A stretch of DNA of 64,000 nt. Source: Caldilineaceae bacterium SB0664_bin_27. GTDB lineage: Bacteria > Chloroflexota > Anaerolineae > Caldilineales > Caldilineaceae. The notes beneath the pieces were generated by a model. That model was not told where the DNA came from. It made no database searches and saw nothing but the letters and a program-made list of their open reading frames with translations. The position numbers were made by a program, and so were the translations under genes. Below are positions 46,350 through 54,438 of the stretch, piece after piece; positions within the stretch are counted from its first letter, which is position 1, and the number at the start of each line of letters is the position of its first letter. The stretch is taken from positions 1 to 64,000 of the forward strand of contig VXRG01000109.1 of assembly GCA_009838625.1 (NCBI GenBank), read 5' to 3'.

Positions 46350-47366
46350 TCAGAGTTTGCGTCCGACAGCGTTGGCAATGGATTCCAGTTCCTTCATCAA
46401 GACGCCGAAATGCTCGAAGGTCAGACTCTGGGCGCCGTCGCTCCAGGCCTTTGAAGGGTCAGGGTGTACTTCGATCATCAGAGCATCCGCCCCCGCGGCG
46501 ACTGCGGCCTTTGCAATCGGTGGCACGTATTCCCATTGGCCTGTTCCGTGTGCCGGGTCGGCCACGACAGGCAAGTGAGTCAACTGCTTGAGGACGGGGA
46601 TGGCATTAATATCGAAGGTGTTGCGGGTAGTTGTCTCGTAAGTTCGAATCCCGCGTTCACAGACCATCACCTGCATGTTGCCGTTGCTTAAAATGTACTC
46701 GGCTCCCATCAGCAGCTCCTGAATAGTGCCGCTGATGCCGCGCTTGAGGAAGACCGGTTTGGTCGTTTTGCCCACTGCCTTGAGAAGCGGATAGTTCTGG
46801 TTGTTGCGAGCGCCGATCTGAAAGATGTCGGTGTATTCGCCGACCAATTCTATATCTTCCGAGCTCATGACTTCGGTAATAATCGGGAGACCGGTCTGCT
46901 CCCTGGCCTCTGCCAGGAACTTGAGACCCTCTTCTCCCAAGCCCTGGAAACTGTACGGGCTGCTGCGCGGTTTGAAGGCGCCGCCCCGCAGCACGGACCC
47001 ACCGGCTTCTTTGACCGCGTGAGCCGTCTCCAGGATTTGCTCGCGGCTTTCCACACTGCAAGGTCCCGCCATGACCACTACTTTCTCACCGCCGACGTTT
47101 GTGCCGTTCACGGGAATCGTGGTTGACGACTGAACGAAGTCACGGCTGGCGTACTTGTAGGGCTGCATAATACGGACTGTCTTTTCCACACCGTCAAGGA
47201 CCTCGAACGTGTCCTGCTGGATCAGATAGTCGTCAGCGCCGATGATACCCACGATTGTACGGGCTTCGCCGCGGCTCAGGTGCACCTTGTACCCGAGTTC
47301 CTCGACGCGCTTGACGACTTCCTCCACCTGGTCTTGGGCAGCGCCCTGTTTCATTACAACAATCAT
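46350..47366 (-). CDS. aroF: 3-deoxy-7-phosphoheptulonate (DAHP) synthase, type I-beta
   Basis: 338 residues. First committed step: erythrose-4-phosphate plus PEP. Residues 1-70 form a ferredoxin-like regulatory domain ([20 protein letters not shown]), as in feedback-controlled type I-beta enzymes. The catalytic barrel has [56 protein letters not shown] and [12 protein letters not shown]. It is the second of two tandem paralogues in the block. Confidence 0.95.
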   Translation of the reverse strand: MIVVMKQGAAQDQVEEVVKRVEELGYKVHLSRGEARTIVGIIGADDYLIQQDTFEVLDGVEKTVRIMQPYKYASRDFVQSSTTIPVNGTNVGGEKVVVMAGPCSVESREQILETAHAVKEAGGSVLRGGAFKPRSSPYSFQGLGEEGLKFLAEAREQTGLPIITEVMSSEDIELVGEYTDIFQIGARNNQNYPLLKAVGKTTKPVFLKRGISGTIQELLMGAEYILSNGNMQVMVCERGIRTYETTTRNTFDINAIPVLKQLTHLPVVADPAHGTGQWEYVPPIAKAAVAAGADALMIEVHPDPSKAWSDGAQSLTFEHFGVLMKELESIANAVGRKL

Positions 47367-47469
47367 TGAAGATTCCTTTCCTGGTCTGGTTGCGTAGCTA
47401 GGCTATCGGTGCGCGTTGCGTTCTTTGTCAGGCTGAGTGAGATCCTCTTTCCACACTGTACCGGGCCGT

Positions 47470-48573
47470 TCATGCCAACACGGCACTCTTGCTCGTTTCC
47501 TCAGTACTCCGGTTTTTGTTACCTGCCATCCCGGCGGAGTCATCTGATTCTTTAGGGGTTGCAATCGAGCGGCCGACAGCCGCAGCAACTCTTCGCAAGC
47601 TTCTCATCAGGTCTGCGAACCTTTCAGGTTTGAGACTCTGGTCTCCATCACTCAAGGCTGATTCCGGGTCCGGGTGAACTTCCAGGATCAGGGCATCGGC
47701 TCCAGCCGCGACCGCAGCCAGTGACATCGGCGGCACCAGTTCCCAGTCGCCCGTACCATGTGCGGGATCGGCGACGACCGGCAGATGGGAGGAACGCTTG
47801 AGAACGGGTACAGCGTTGAGATCAAAAGTGTTACGGGTGGCCGTTTCATAGGTACGAATGCCGCGCTCGCACAGCATAACCTGCATGTTGCCGTTGCTGA
47901 GGATATACTCGGCACACATCAGAAGCTCGTTGATTTCACCGCTGAGGCCGCGCTTGAGCATCACCGGTCGCCGGGTCTTGCCGACTGCCTGGAGAAGCGC
48001 GTAATTCTGCATATTGCGGGCGCCAATCTGAAGGATATCCACGTACTCGGCCACCAGGTCGATTGTTTCGACAGTCATGACTTCGGAGATGACGGGCAGG
48101 CCTGTGACCTCGCGGGCTTCGGCCAGGTATTTCAGCCCCTCTTCGCCAAGGCCCTGGAAGCTGTACGGACTGGTACGCGGCTTGAAGGCACCGCCGCGCA
48201 GTACGCTGGCCCCTGCCTCTTTGACTGCTACGGCGGTCTGAATAATCTGCTCTCTGCTCTCAACGCTGCAGGGCCCGGCCATAACGACAACCTGCTCGCC
48301 CCCGAAACGGATGCCGTTCACGTCTATTACGGTTCCTTCGGGGTTTGTGGTTCTACTGGCGAGCTTGTAAGGATCCTGGATTCGAACTGTCTTCTGCACG
48401 CCTGCCATCGCATCGAAGGTAGCCCTCTGCACCTGGGTCAGGTCGCCGACAAGGGCGATAACGGTATGGCTTTCGCCAGTGATCGGTTGCGTTTGGGCGC
48501 CCATTGAGGCTGCCCGCTTGATGACGTGATCTATCTCGGCCTGGGAAGCCTCGGGCTTCATTACGACAACCAT
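47470..48573 (-). CDS. aroF: DAHP synthase, type I-beta (second copy)
   Basis: 367 residues with the same domain order as the neighbour at 46350: N-terminal ferredoxin-like domain ([14 protein letters not shown]), then a barrel with [56 protein letters not shown] and [12 protein letters not shown]. It has a polar C-terminal extension of about 30 residues that the other copy lacks. AGGAGAG precedes the ATG. The N-terminal domains differ more than the barrels, suggesting different feedback ligands; inferred. Confidence 0.95.
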   Translation of the reverse strand: MVVVMKPEASQAEIDHVIKRAASMGAQTQPITGESHTVIALVGDLTQVQRATFDAMAGVQKTVRIQDPYKLASRTTNPEGTVIDVNGIRFGGEQVVVMAGPCSVESREQIIQTAVAVKEAGASVLRGGAFKPRTSPYSFQGLGEEGLKYLAEAREVTGLPVISEVMTVETIDLVAEYVDILQIGARNMQNYALLQAVGKTRRPVMLKRGLSGEINELLMCAEYILSNGNMQVMLCERGIRTYETATRNTFDLNAVPVLKRSSHLPVVADPAHGTGDWELVPPMSLAAVAAGADALILEVHPDPESALSDGDQSLKPERFADLMRSLRRVAAAVGRSIATPKESDDSAGMAGNKNRSTEETSKSAVLA

Positions 48574-48678
48574 TCAACTCTCCTATTGCACAGTTCCTCA
48601 TTGGTAGGATATGACATTCAGGTTTGAAGGTGTGCTGAGATGCTTCCTTCGTTGATTCGAGTTGGCGCTCTCGACTTT

Positions 48679-49536
48679 CTATATCTGCAACACCGCCTCT
48701 TGCGCGTACTCCTCAGGAGTGGGTTGCACGGCCGCGGGGTAGCTGCCCAGCATCTTGACAAACGCTGCTCTATTGAGCAGCCCTAAAACGGCAGCACTAC
48801 AGTCCGGCTCTTGCCAGTGACCTTCAAAATCCAGATAAAACACGTATTGCCAGGGCCGGTTGCGGCGCGGGCGGCTCTCCAGTTTTACGAGATTGATGCT
48901 GCGCTCGGCGAACTCTCCCAGACAGGCATATAAGGCCCCCGGGCTGTGGGGCGTGGCAAAGACGAGGGAGGTCTTGGCGTTCGCCGACTGCTGGGCATCG
49001 CCCTTTCCAATTACGAAGAAGCGGGTAAAGTTGAAGAGGAGATCCTCGATACCCTCCTGGACAATCTCCAGATCATAGATCTCGGCAGCCAGTGCGCTTG
49101 CGATCACGCCTACCTGCGGCTCCGGATGCTCGGCAAGCTCTTTGGCGCTGCCGGCAGTATCGTACCAGGGTATGGCAGTGTAGCCGTGGCGATTGAGAAA
49201 ACCCTCACACTGGGCGAGGGCCTGTGGATGGCTGCGCACCTGATCAATCTTGTCGCCATTGCCTGGCATCGTCAGCAGATTGTGCCGTACACGCAAAAGG
49301 ATTTCCCCCTGAACGCGAAAGTCATGATCCAGCAAGAGGTCATAGGCTTTATTAATACTGCCTGCGAGGGAGTTTTCGACTGGGACTACGCCCAAAGTAG
49401 AGCGGTCATCGCCCAGCGATGCGAAGATGTCTTCAAAGGTCCTGCTGGGCAGTGTATCGACCTCGGCGCCAAACTGTTGGCGGATGGCCTCTTCGGAGTA
49501 TGCGCCATGCTCTCCCTGAAAAGCGACAACTGACAT
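48679..49536 (-). CDS. pheA: Prephenate dehydratase
   Basis: 285 residues. Catalytic domain about 1-180 ([55 protein letters not shown] with the TRF motif). C-terminal ACT domain about 190-270 ([27 protein letters not shown] with the ESRP element), indicating Phe feedback. No chorismate mutase domain is fused; that activity is encoded by the neighbouring aroH. GGAGTAA precedes the ATG. Confidence 0.96.
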   Translation of the reverse strand: MSVVAFQGEHGAYSEEAIRQQFGAEVDTLPSRTFEDIFASLGDDRSTLGVVPVENSLAGSINKAYDLLLDHDFRVQGEILLRVRHNLLTMPGNGDKIDQVRSHPQALAQCEGFLNRHGYTAIPWYDTAGSAKELAEHPEPQVGVIASALAAEIYDLEIVQEGIEDLLFNFTRFFVIGKGDAQQSANAKTSLVFATPHSPGALYACLGEFAERSINLVKLESRPRRNRPWQYVFYLDFEGHWQEPDCSAAVLGLLNRAAFVKMLGSYPAAVQPTPEEYAQEAVLQI

Positions 49537-49612
49537 TGGGTTACTCCATGGTTACTTGGCGGCGATGAGGTGCATCAGTGAGCTAAGATTCTCCATTCCG
49601 GCGCAGGCGCGG

Positions 49613-50032
49613 TCAATTCTGCAACTGTTCATCGATCCAGCGGTTCAACTCGTCAAGATCGATTTCGGACGCCAGCCTCTTGTCGGGGCGCAGAGCCTGG
49701 GCCTCTTTCAGATAAACATGCTGGATTTCCTTCTGCGGCGTGTCGGTATTCCAGTTGATCAGAATGCGAATACATAGTGGAGTACTGTCAGGAACCCGCA
49801 TCTCATGTCCGCAGAGCAGGGGTACGTCCATCCAACCCAGCTGACGGGCGGCCAGAGCCGGGTATTGACTGACCACATCGAAAGTTGTGGTAAAGATTGC
49901 GCTGGCCACGTCTTCGGATTGGATATTGTTAAGACGAATCATAAAGGCCAACAGTTCTCTGGTTGCCTGCAAGATTGATTCGGGTGTGTCCTCTTCAATG
50001 GTTGTTGCGCCCCGCACTCCTCGACAGATCAC
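49613..50032 (-). CDS. aroH: Chorismate mutase, AroH class
   Basis: 139 residues from GTG at 50032, preceded by GGAGAG; the longer frame to 50248 runs into the attenuator terminator and is rejected. The sequence VICRGVRGATTIEEDTPESILQATRELL is the AroH start with the catalytic Arg. The trimeric AroH fold is further supported by SAIFTTTFDVVSQYPALAARQLGW, the Cys in PLLCGHEM and the Arg in IRILI. First structural gene of the - block, about 135 nt after the terminator. Confidence 0.94.
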   Translation of the reverse strand: MICRGVRGATTIEEDTPESILQATRELLAFMIRLNNIQSEDVASAIFTTTFDVVSQYPALAARQLGWMDVPLLCGHEMRVPDSTPLCIRILINWNTDTPQKEIQHVYLKEAQALRPDKRLASEIDLDELNRWIDEQLQN

Positions 50033-50167
50033 GGCTCTCTCCAGTTTTTTTCGCGGCGTCCTGCATAGATTGGAATTTACAACACCAGGCGAATCAGGTT
50101 TTTGTCGGCCGACTTTGCAGGCGGCAAGAATAGGCACGCAATCCGGATAAAACTGCCTCAAGGCCAA

Positions 50168-50199
50168 CAAAAAAAGCGTGGAGTTCGTCTCCACGCTTT
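50168..50199 (-). terminator. Terminator arm of the aromatic attenuator
   Basis: On the - strand AAAGCGTGGAG pairs perfectly with CTCCACGCTTT around ACGAA and is followed by a run of T. A textbook rho-independent terminator located in front of aroH rather than after a gene, so it must be conditional if the block is expressed from the promoter at 50540. Confidence 0.88.
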
Positions 50200-50222
50200 G
50201 AGTGTGTTTACGTTGACTGTCT

Positions 50223-50339
50223 CTACACAGCCCAACGCTCCTCAACAAGTGGAGACGGTTGGTTCACGCCAAAATAATAACCAAACCAAAAATTGCCAAA
50301 AGAAAACCCGCGCCACTCATGGCGCAGGTTGCTGGACAA
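50223..50339 (-). CDS. Putative aromatic leader peptide
   Basis: 38 codons from a TTG at 50339 that has GGAG at a 6-nt spacing (GGAGATCCTG then TTG). The centre reads GFSFGNFWFGYYFG: residues 12-23 contain five Phe, one Trp and two Tyr; Trp also occurs at 9 and 36. The run is encoded at 50271-50306. An alternative is an 18-codon ATG frame starting at 50316-50318 and ending just before region 2; its stop position suits attenuation better but it is rich in Leu/Ile rather than Tyr/Trp and lacks a ribosome site. The existence of translation is unproven. Confidence 0.5.
   Translation of the reverse strand: MSSNLRHEWRGFSFGNFWFGYYFGVNQPSPLVEERWAV
50300..50327 (-). terminator. Hairpin with T-rich tail at the head of the leader peptide
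   Basis: CTGCGCCA pairs with TGGCGCGG around TGAG (8 bp, one G-T), followed by TTTTCTTTT. It has the form of an intrinsic terminator, but the T-rich tail is also the start of the Phe-rich codon run. It may be a pause hairpin that lets the ribosome catch up with the polymerase. Confidence 0.5.
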
Positions 50340-50511
50340 CAGGATCTCCGCGGCTGACGGACCATCCAACAGGTTGATCGGAAGGAGCGAATCGTCCTCG
50401 TTTCGAATCAGATCGGCGATTGTTACTTGCGCTTCGCTTCGTTCTTTAGCCACTCTGTCGAGCCGTCCTCGTTGCTGTGCAATTGAGAGTCTCTTCAAGA
50501 CATTGAGGCAG

Positions 50512-50540
50512 AGATTACCACACGCTGAAATCAATGTCAA
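50512..50540 (-). promoter_or_regulatory. Promoter of the - strand aromatic operon
   Basis: On the - strand TTGACA (50540-50535) and TAATCT (50517-50512) are 17 bp apart, with a TG pair just before the -10 (extended -10). Transcription would start near 50505, giving a leader of about 470 nt before aroH. Confidence 0.8.
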
Positions 50541-50587
50541 ATCTCTCGCGAGAAAGTGGTGCAGTCCAGAATTGGGGGGAATTTCGC

Positions 50588-50697
50588 CATGGACGAGGAG
50601 TGAGGAGAGAGGGGAGCAAGGAGGCGCGTGAGAGGGGAGCACTGAAGGACTTTGGCACAATTTGGCACAATTTGGCACGTTTTTGGGCGGTTTTCCC
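50588..50697 (-). repeat. Shared upstream element: three 10-bp repeats plus polypyrimidine tract (second copy)
   Basis: Read on the - strand: three 10-bp units with TGTGCCAAAT-like sequence (50651-50680), then TCCTTCAGTGCTCCCC, then a C/T-rich run to about 50588. This aligns unit by unit with 23499-23605 and has the same orientation relative to its promoter, about 110 bp upstream. A second GA-rich stretch at 50758-50790 may be a fragment of another copy. Confidence 0.6.
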
Positions 50698-50814
50698 CCA
50701 AAAAGCCGGATCTAATCTGGTTTGCCAGTATTGCCGAAGATAGCCAGAGGGACCACGAAGAGGCGAGGAGTGAGTGGAGCAGGGAGGCGCTTGAAGATGG
50801 GGCGAGGGCAGGCA

Positions 50815-51010
50815 CAAAGGCGGAACTGCAGTGGACAGTGGTCGAAGCCGCAGTGCTGGGGGCGCCAGAACAGGGGCGAGACCTGCACTACGAGGACGAA
50901 GCGGGGAGTAGACCCGGTTTGGCTGCCGCTAGAAGAGTGGGAACGCTTGCCCCCTTTTTTGGGATACATACGCGACGATTTTCAACGAATTGGTCTTGGG
51001 TTCTGCCAGA
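50815..51010 (+). pseudogene. Possible frameshifted gene remnant
   Basis: One frame reads TVVEAAVLGAPEQGRDLHYEDEAG and, after a +1 shift near 50910, continues as DPVWLPLEEWERLPPFLGYIRDDF, which looks more protein-like than either frame alone. No start, ribosome site or family could be assigned. It may be chance in a GC-rich region. Confidence 0.25.
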
Positions 51011-51025
51011 CACCTTTCAGTGGAG

Positions 51026-51814
51026 TCATTCGGGGGCGATTTGCCGCATCACAAGGACGTCATAAGGACCATAGAAACTGTCCTGGACTACAAATGCCTT
51101 ATACCTGCCATCCGTGGACTTCGATTCTTCCACGATACGAGTAACCGAGAGTCCGCTCTGTCCCATGGGATGGCTTGTATAAGTCTTCAATGATGATGCA
51201 GGCTCAAAATCAGATGGGAGTCGATTAATTCTGTGAAGCAGTTCAGTTTTCTGTGGATCGTACATCCACAGGTCATTGAAGCAGTTGGAGCCGAAGTAGA
51301 GCCGATGATCAGTGGTCCAGCCATGAAGTCTATATTTGCAGCCTGTCACATCATGTTCGCGTTGAGCGCTCCTGAAAGCGCTTGCAAAGTTGCCTTCCGG
51401 CTGCGTAAGCCAGTCCAGTACGTAACCTCGTGAGGCCTCAACCGTCCGCAACGAATACTGGCCGTAGATCTGTGCAAGTGCGAATGGAGCGACCAATACT
51501 ATGGCCAGAATCGAGGTCGACACGGCGCGTGCTCGCCCCCCTCCCCAAAACCAGAGGAGGCCGCAAACGATCAGCCCGGCGCTGCAAAGGGAAACGAACC
51601 AGACCTGACTGAAGAGGACTACATTCAGAAAGTCAGTCAGCAGCAGGAACGGACCGAACACGTACCAGGCCGGTTGCAAAGGCTCCGGAGTCGAAGCAAT
51701 CAGCCATTTGCCGTATAGGGAAAGCAAGAGGAGGGCCAAGGCCGACCACATGCCGACTCGGACGAACCAATTGCGGGTCAGAGATCCTCTGTTGAACTTC
51801 AACTCGTGTATCAT
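51026..51814 (-). CDS. Membrane protein of unknown function
   Basis: 262 residues. Four hydrophobic segments in the first half (about 20-38, 48-66, 72-90, 98-116), followed by a soluble C-terminal domain of about 140 residues (YVLDWLTQPEGNFASAF, GWTTDHRLYFGSNCFNDLWMYDP, STDGRYKAFVVQDSFYGPYDVLV) with beta-propeller-like repeats of short strands. No family recognised. Transcribed divergently from the SDR gene at 52205. Confidence 0.7.
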   Translation of the reverse strand: MIHELKFNRGSLTRNWFVRVGMWSALALLLLSLYGKWLIASTPEPLQPAWYVFGPFLLLTDFLNVVLFSQVWFVSLCSAGLIVCGLLWFWGGGRARAVSTSILAIVLVAPFALAQIYGQYSLRTVEASRGYVLDWLTQPEGNFASAFRSAQREHDVTGCKYRLHGWTTDHRLYFGSNCFNDLWMYDPQKTELLHRINRLPSDFEPASSLKTYTSHPMGQSGLSVTRIVEESKSTDGRYKAFVVQDSFYGPYDVLVMRQIAPE

Positions 51815-51907
51815 GGCCTCTCTCCCCGGGTCAGGTACAGAGATGCAGGCAGGCGGCGCCAGGCCGCGGTGGCAGGGCGGTCGCTCGCATCAGAGGGGGC
51901 AGGTCTA

Positions 51908-51938
51908 CGATACGCCAGTTCGTGTAATCGGCGTATCG
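51908..51938. promoter_or_regulatory. Perfect 9-bp inverted repeat, operator-like
   Basis: CGATACGCC and GGCGTATCG are separated by 13 bp, placing the half-site centres 22 bp (two helical turns) apart, in the divergent gap 51815-52204 between a membrane protein gene and an SDR gene. No T tract. A dimeric regulator site is plausible. Confidence 0.4.
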
Positions 51939-52088
51939 GGGCAAACGGCGCCTAGCCTGTACGTTATCTTATCAGATTATCCAGTTTTGCGTGCGAGGCT
52001 ACAAGTGCCGCCTTCCGAGAGAATCGACTGAAGCTGACTCGGTCACCATCTTGCATATCTATTGCCCTTCCCCGACAATGGCGGAAAG

Positions 52089-52109
52089 TCTGACTCAATG
52101 AGAGTCAGA
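52089..52109. promoter_or_regulatory. Perfect 8-bp inverted repeat
   Basis: TCTGACTC, a 5-nt AATGA spacer, then GAGTCAGA, about 95 bp before the SDR start codon. No T tract follows, so an operator is more likely than a terminator. Confidence 0.4.
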
Positions 52110-52204
52110 TCTGAAACAGGCTTACTGAATAGCCGCTCGATGTCTCTCCGTTGGGAGAACACAGTTGCGGCTTGATCGTCAACAACATCTCCAGGAGGAT
52201 CTAC

Positions 52205-52975
52205 GTGCAGAGTTCATTTTCCTTAGACAATAAGGTCGCATTGGTTACTGGCGCCAACGGCGGCATCGGCCGCTCGATTGCGTTGGGATACAAGTCCATG
52301 GGCGCAACCGTCATTGCCAGCGGGCGCAACCCGCAGAAAAACGCTGCCGTGGCACAAGAGTTGGGAGACGGTCATGAAGTGATATCTCTGGACGTGCGGG
52401 ACGAAGAGGCGGTCAACGGGGCGGTGGCGGGGATCGTCGAAAGACACGGCAGGATTGACATCCTGGTCAACAATGCCGGCATCGCCCGCCGTATAAACAT
52501 ACTGGACATGGATACGGAGGACTGGCATTCAGTCATAGACACGCATCTCAACGGAGGCTTCTACTGTGCAAAGGCGGCAGCCAAGGCGATGGTGAACGCC
52601 GGAAACGGCGGCAAAATCATCAACATCGGGTCGATGTACTCGTTGCTGGGCCCCCCTAATGTCACCAACTATGCCGCCGCCAAGACCGGCATCCTGGGAT
52701 TGACGCGCGGGCTGGCGGTTGAGCTGGCAGTTCACAATATCCAGGTCAATGCTCTGCTGCCCGGCTGGCACAAAACGGACCTCAACCGGGACCTACTCGA
52801 TGGACCGCTGGGCGAGGAGATCCGGCACAAGACGCCGGCGAGGCGCCTGGGGACATCCGACGACCTGGCAGGGGCTGCCATTTTCCTGGCCTCCCAGGCG
52901 GCTGAGTTCGTCACTGGCACAACTCTGGTTGTGGACGGCGGCTACTCGATCATGGACCGACAGTGGGCGGATTGA
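52205..52975 (+). CDS. SDR-family oxidoreductase (gluconate 5-dehydrogenase-like)
   Basis: 256 residues from GTG with an excellent CCAGGAGGA site; the frame opens 54 bp earlier. Short-chain dehydrogenase: TGANGGIG, SGR after beta-2 (Arg suggests NADP), NNAG, SMYS, catalytic Tyr-Lys in YAAAK. The motif GSMYSLLGPPNVTNYAAAKTG is typical of gluconate 5-dehydrogenase and 2-deoxy-gluconate 3-dehydrogenase. Apparently single-gene unit; 69 bp to the next gene. Confidence 0.9.
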   Translation: MQSSFSLDNKVALVTGANGGIGRSIALGYKSMGATVIASGRNPQKNAAVAQELGDGHEVISLDVRDEEAVNGAVAGIVERHGRIDILVNNAGIARRINILDMDTEDWHSVIDTHLNGGFYCAKAAAKAMVNAGNGGKIINIGSMYSLLGPPNVTNYAAAKTGILGLTRGLAVELAVHNIQVNALLPGWHKTDLNRDLLDGPLGEEIRHKTPARRLGTSDDLAGAAIFLASQAAEFVTGTTLVVDGGYSIMDRQWAD

Positions 52976-53044
52976 ATCCGCCTACCTGGATCGAGTATAA
53001 TGCGGTCACCGCGACGCACTGTTGATTGGGCAAGGAGGAGCACA

Positions 53045-53776
53045 GTGGCAGTATCTGCAGTCGAACGAACGTCGACGCCTCCAACGACAGAAGAAGAGAC
53101 CCCAGTTCCGCCTCTGAACAACGGCGACCGGCTGACGCGCGCCGAGTTTGAGCGTATCTACGCGGCCCATCCTGAGATAAAGAAAGCGGAACTGATTGAA
53201 GGAGTCGTCTATATGCCATCCCCGGCACGGCACCGCGAACACGGGAAACCGCACTTTCATTCAATTGGCTGGCTCTGTCTTTACAGCGCTTCCACTCCTG
53301 GCGTGGAAGGAAGTGATAACGCTACGCTACGCCTTGATTTCGAGAACGAACCTCAGCCGGATGCCCTCCTGTTTCTGCCACCTGAATGCGGAGGGGCAGT
53401 ACGGGTGGGTGAAGATGGTTATCTCGAAGGCACGCCGGAACTGATTCTGGAAGTATCAGCCAGCAGCGCCAGCTATGATCTGAATCAGAAAAAGCGGGTA
53501 TATGCCCGTAGCGGCGTTCCAGAGTACATCGTGTATCTGGCTTATGAGCAACGCGTTACCTGGTTTGTTCTGCGAGACGGCGTCTATGTAGAGCAGCAGC
53601 CAGACGGGGAGGGCATTCTAAAAGGCGCACGCTTCCCAGGACTATGGTTGTTGCAGGATGCGCTCCTGGCCGGCGATCTTTCCGGCGTATTTGAGACGTT
53701 GCAGCAGGGGCTTAAATCTGAGGAACAAAAGAGATTCTGCGCCGCGCTGGCACAGCGCCGCAAGGAGGCCAAATGA
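53045..53776 (+). CDS. Uma2-family (DUF820) putative nuclease
   Basis: 243 residues from GTG behind AGGAGGAG. PD-(D/E)xK-like fold of the Uma2/DUF820 group: ELIEGVVYMP, PQPDALLFLP with the conserved Asp, and LILEVSASSASYDLNQKKRVYARSGVPEYIVY containing the E-x-S and Lys residues. The family is often present in many copies in Cyanobacteria and Chloroflexota. Its role is unknown. Start of the next gene overlaps by 4 bp (ATGA). Confidence 0.85.
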   Translation: MAVSAVERTSTPPTTEEETPVPPLNNGDRLTRAEFERIYAAHPEIKKAELIEGVVYMPSPARHREHGKPHFHSIGWLCLYSASTPGVEGSDNATLRLDFENEPQPDALLFLPPECGGAVRVGEDGYLEGTPELILEVSASSASYDLNQKKRVYARSGVPEYIVYLAYEQRVTWFVLRDGVYVEQQPDGEGILKGARFPGLWLLQDALLAGDLSGVFETLQQGLKSEEQKRFCAALAQRRKEAK

Positions 53777-54438
53777 TTCTGTCGACGCCTGAAAACCTGG
53801 CAGTTGCCGACCATCTGTTGACTACCACGCGTTCGGTGCGAAAACGACTGGACCTGAATCGTCCGGTAGAGAGCGAAATCATCCAGCAGTGCCTGGAGAT
53901 TGCAGGGCAGGCCCCAACAGGCAGCAACCGTCAGAACTGGCACTTCGTCGTGGTAACCGATGGCGAGAAGAAGCGCTTCATCGCCGAGCGATACCGAAAG
54001 GTGTGGTACGACTACAACGCCACTCGGAGTGTGCCTACGGGACCGGACGCAACCACCGAAGACAGACAGATGCAGCGTGTGATCAGTTCCGCCCAGTATC
54101 TGGCCGACAATTTACAGGATGTTCCCGTGCTGGTCATCCCATGCATTGAAGGCCGCCCCGAGGATGCCGCTCCGGCTTCACAGGCTGGGCACTACGGCTC
54201 CATTCTTCCGGCCGCATGGTCGTTCATGATGGCGCTTCGAGCCAGAGGACTAGGCTCCGCCTGGACGACTCTTCACTTGCGGCATGAAGGTGAAATCGCC
54301 GAGTTGCTAGGCATTCCCGATGATATCTCCCAGGCGGCTCTGCTGCCGGTGGCCTACTTCAAGGGCGACGACTTCCGTCCGGCCAAACGAAAGCCGATGC
54401 GCGACAGGACTTACTGGAACAGCTGGCAGACAGAATGA
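53773..54438 (+). CDS. Nitroreductase family protein
   Basis: 221 residues. FMN-dependent nitroreductase fold: TRSVRKRLDLNRPV, the FMN-binding GQAPTGSNRQNWHFVVVTD, then PAAWSFMMALRARGLGSAWTT and LGIPDDISQAALLPVAYFKG near the C-terminus. It overlaps both neighbours by 4 bp (ATGA), so Uma2, this gene and the large helicase are translationally coupled. Confidence 0.9.
   Translation: MILSTPENLAVADHLLTTTRSVRKRLDLNRPVESEIIQQCLEIAGQAPTGSNRQNWHFVVVTDGEKKRFIAERYRKVWYDYNATRSVPTGPDATTEDRQMQRVISSAQYLADNLQDVPVLVIPCIEGRPEDAAPASQAGHYGSILPAAWSFMMALRARGLGSAWTTLHLRHEGEIAELLGIPDDISQAALLPVAYFKGDDFRPAKRKPMRDRTYWNSWQTE

Larger units (their letters stand above)
50168..50345 (-). promoter_or_regulatory. Aromatic amino-acid transcription attenuator
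   Basis: Leader of the - block. Region 3 (50186-50199, CGTCTCCACGCTTT on the + strand) can pair with region 4 (50173-50183) over 11 bp to make a terminator followed by seven U, or with region 2 (50249-50257) over 9 perfect bp to make an antiterminator. Just upstream of region 2 lies a frame encoding a run dense in Phe, Tyr and Trp. This is the layout of ribosome-mediated attenuators such as trp and phe leaders. A TTGGTT/AACCAA pairing between the codon run and the 5' flank of region 2 could be the 1:2 stem. Read by eye only. Confidence 0.75.

Noticed and set aside
46636-46656. tRNA T-loop-like GTTCGAATCCC
   Set aside because: It lies inside DAHP synthase coding sequence and no acceptor stem or anticodon arm can be built around it.
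50223-50678. 151-codon open frame spanning the aromatic leader as a real protein
   Set aside because: It would start upstream of the strong promoter at 50540 and runs through the promoter and repeat element; only its last 38 codons look relevant, as a leader peptide.
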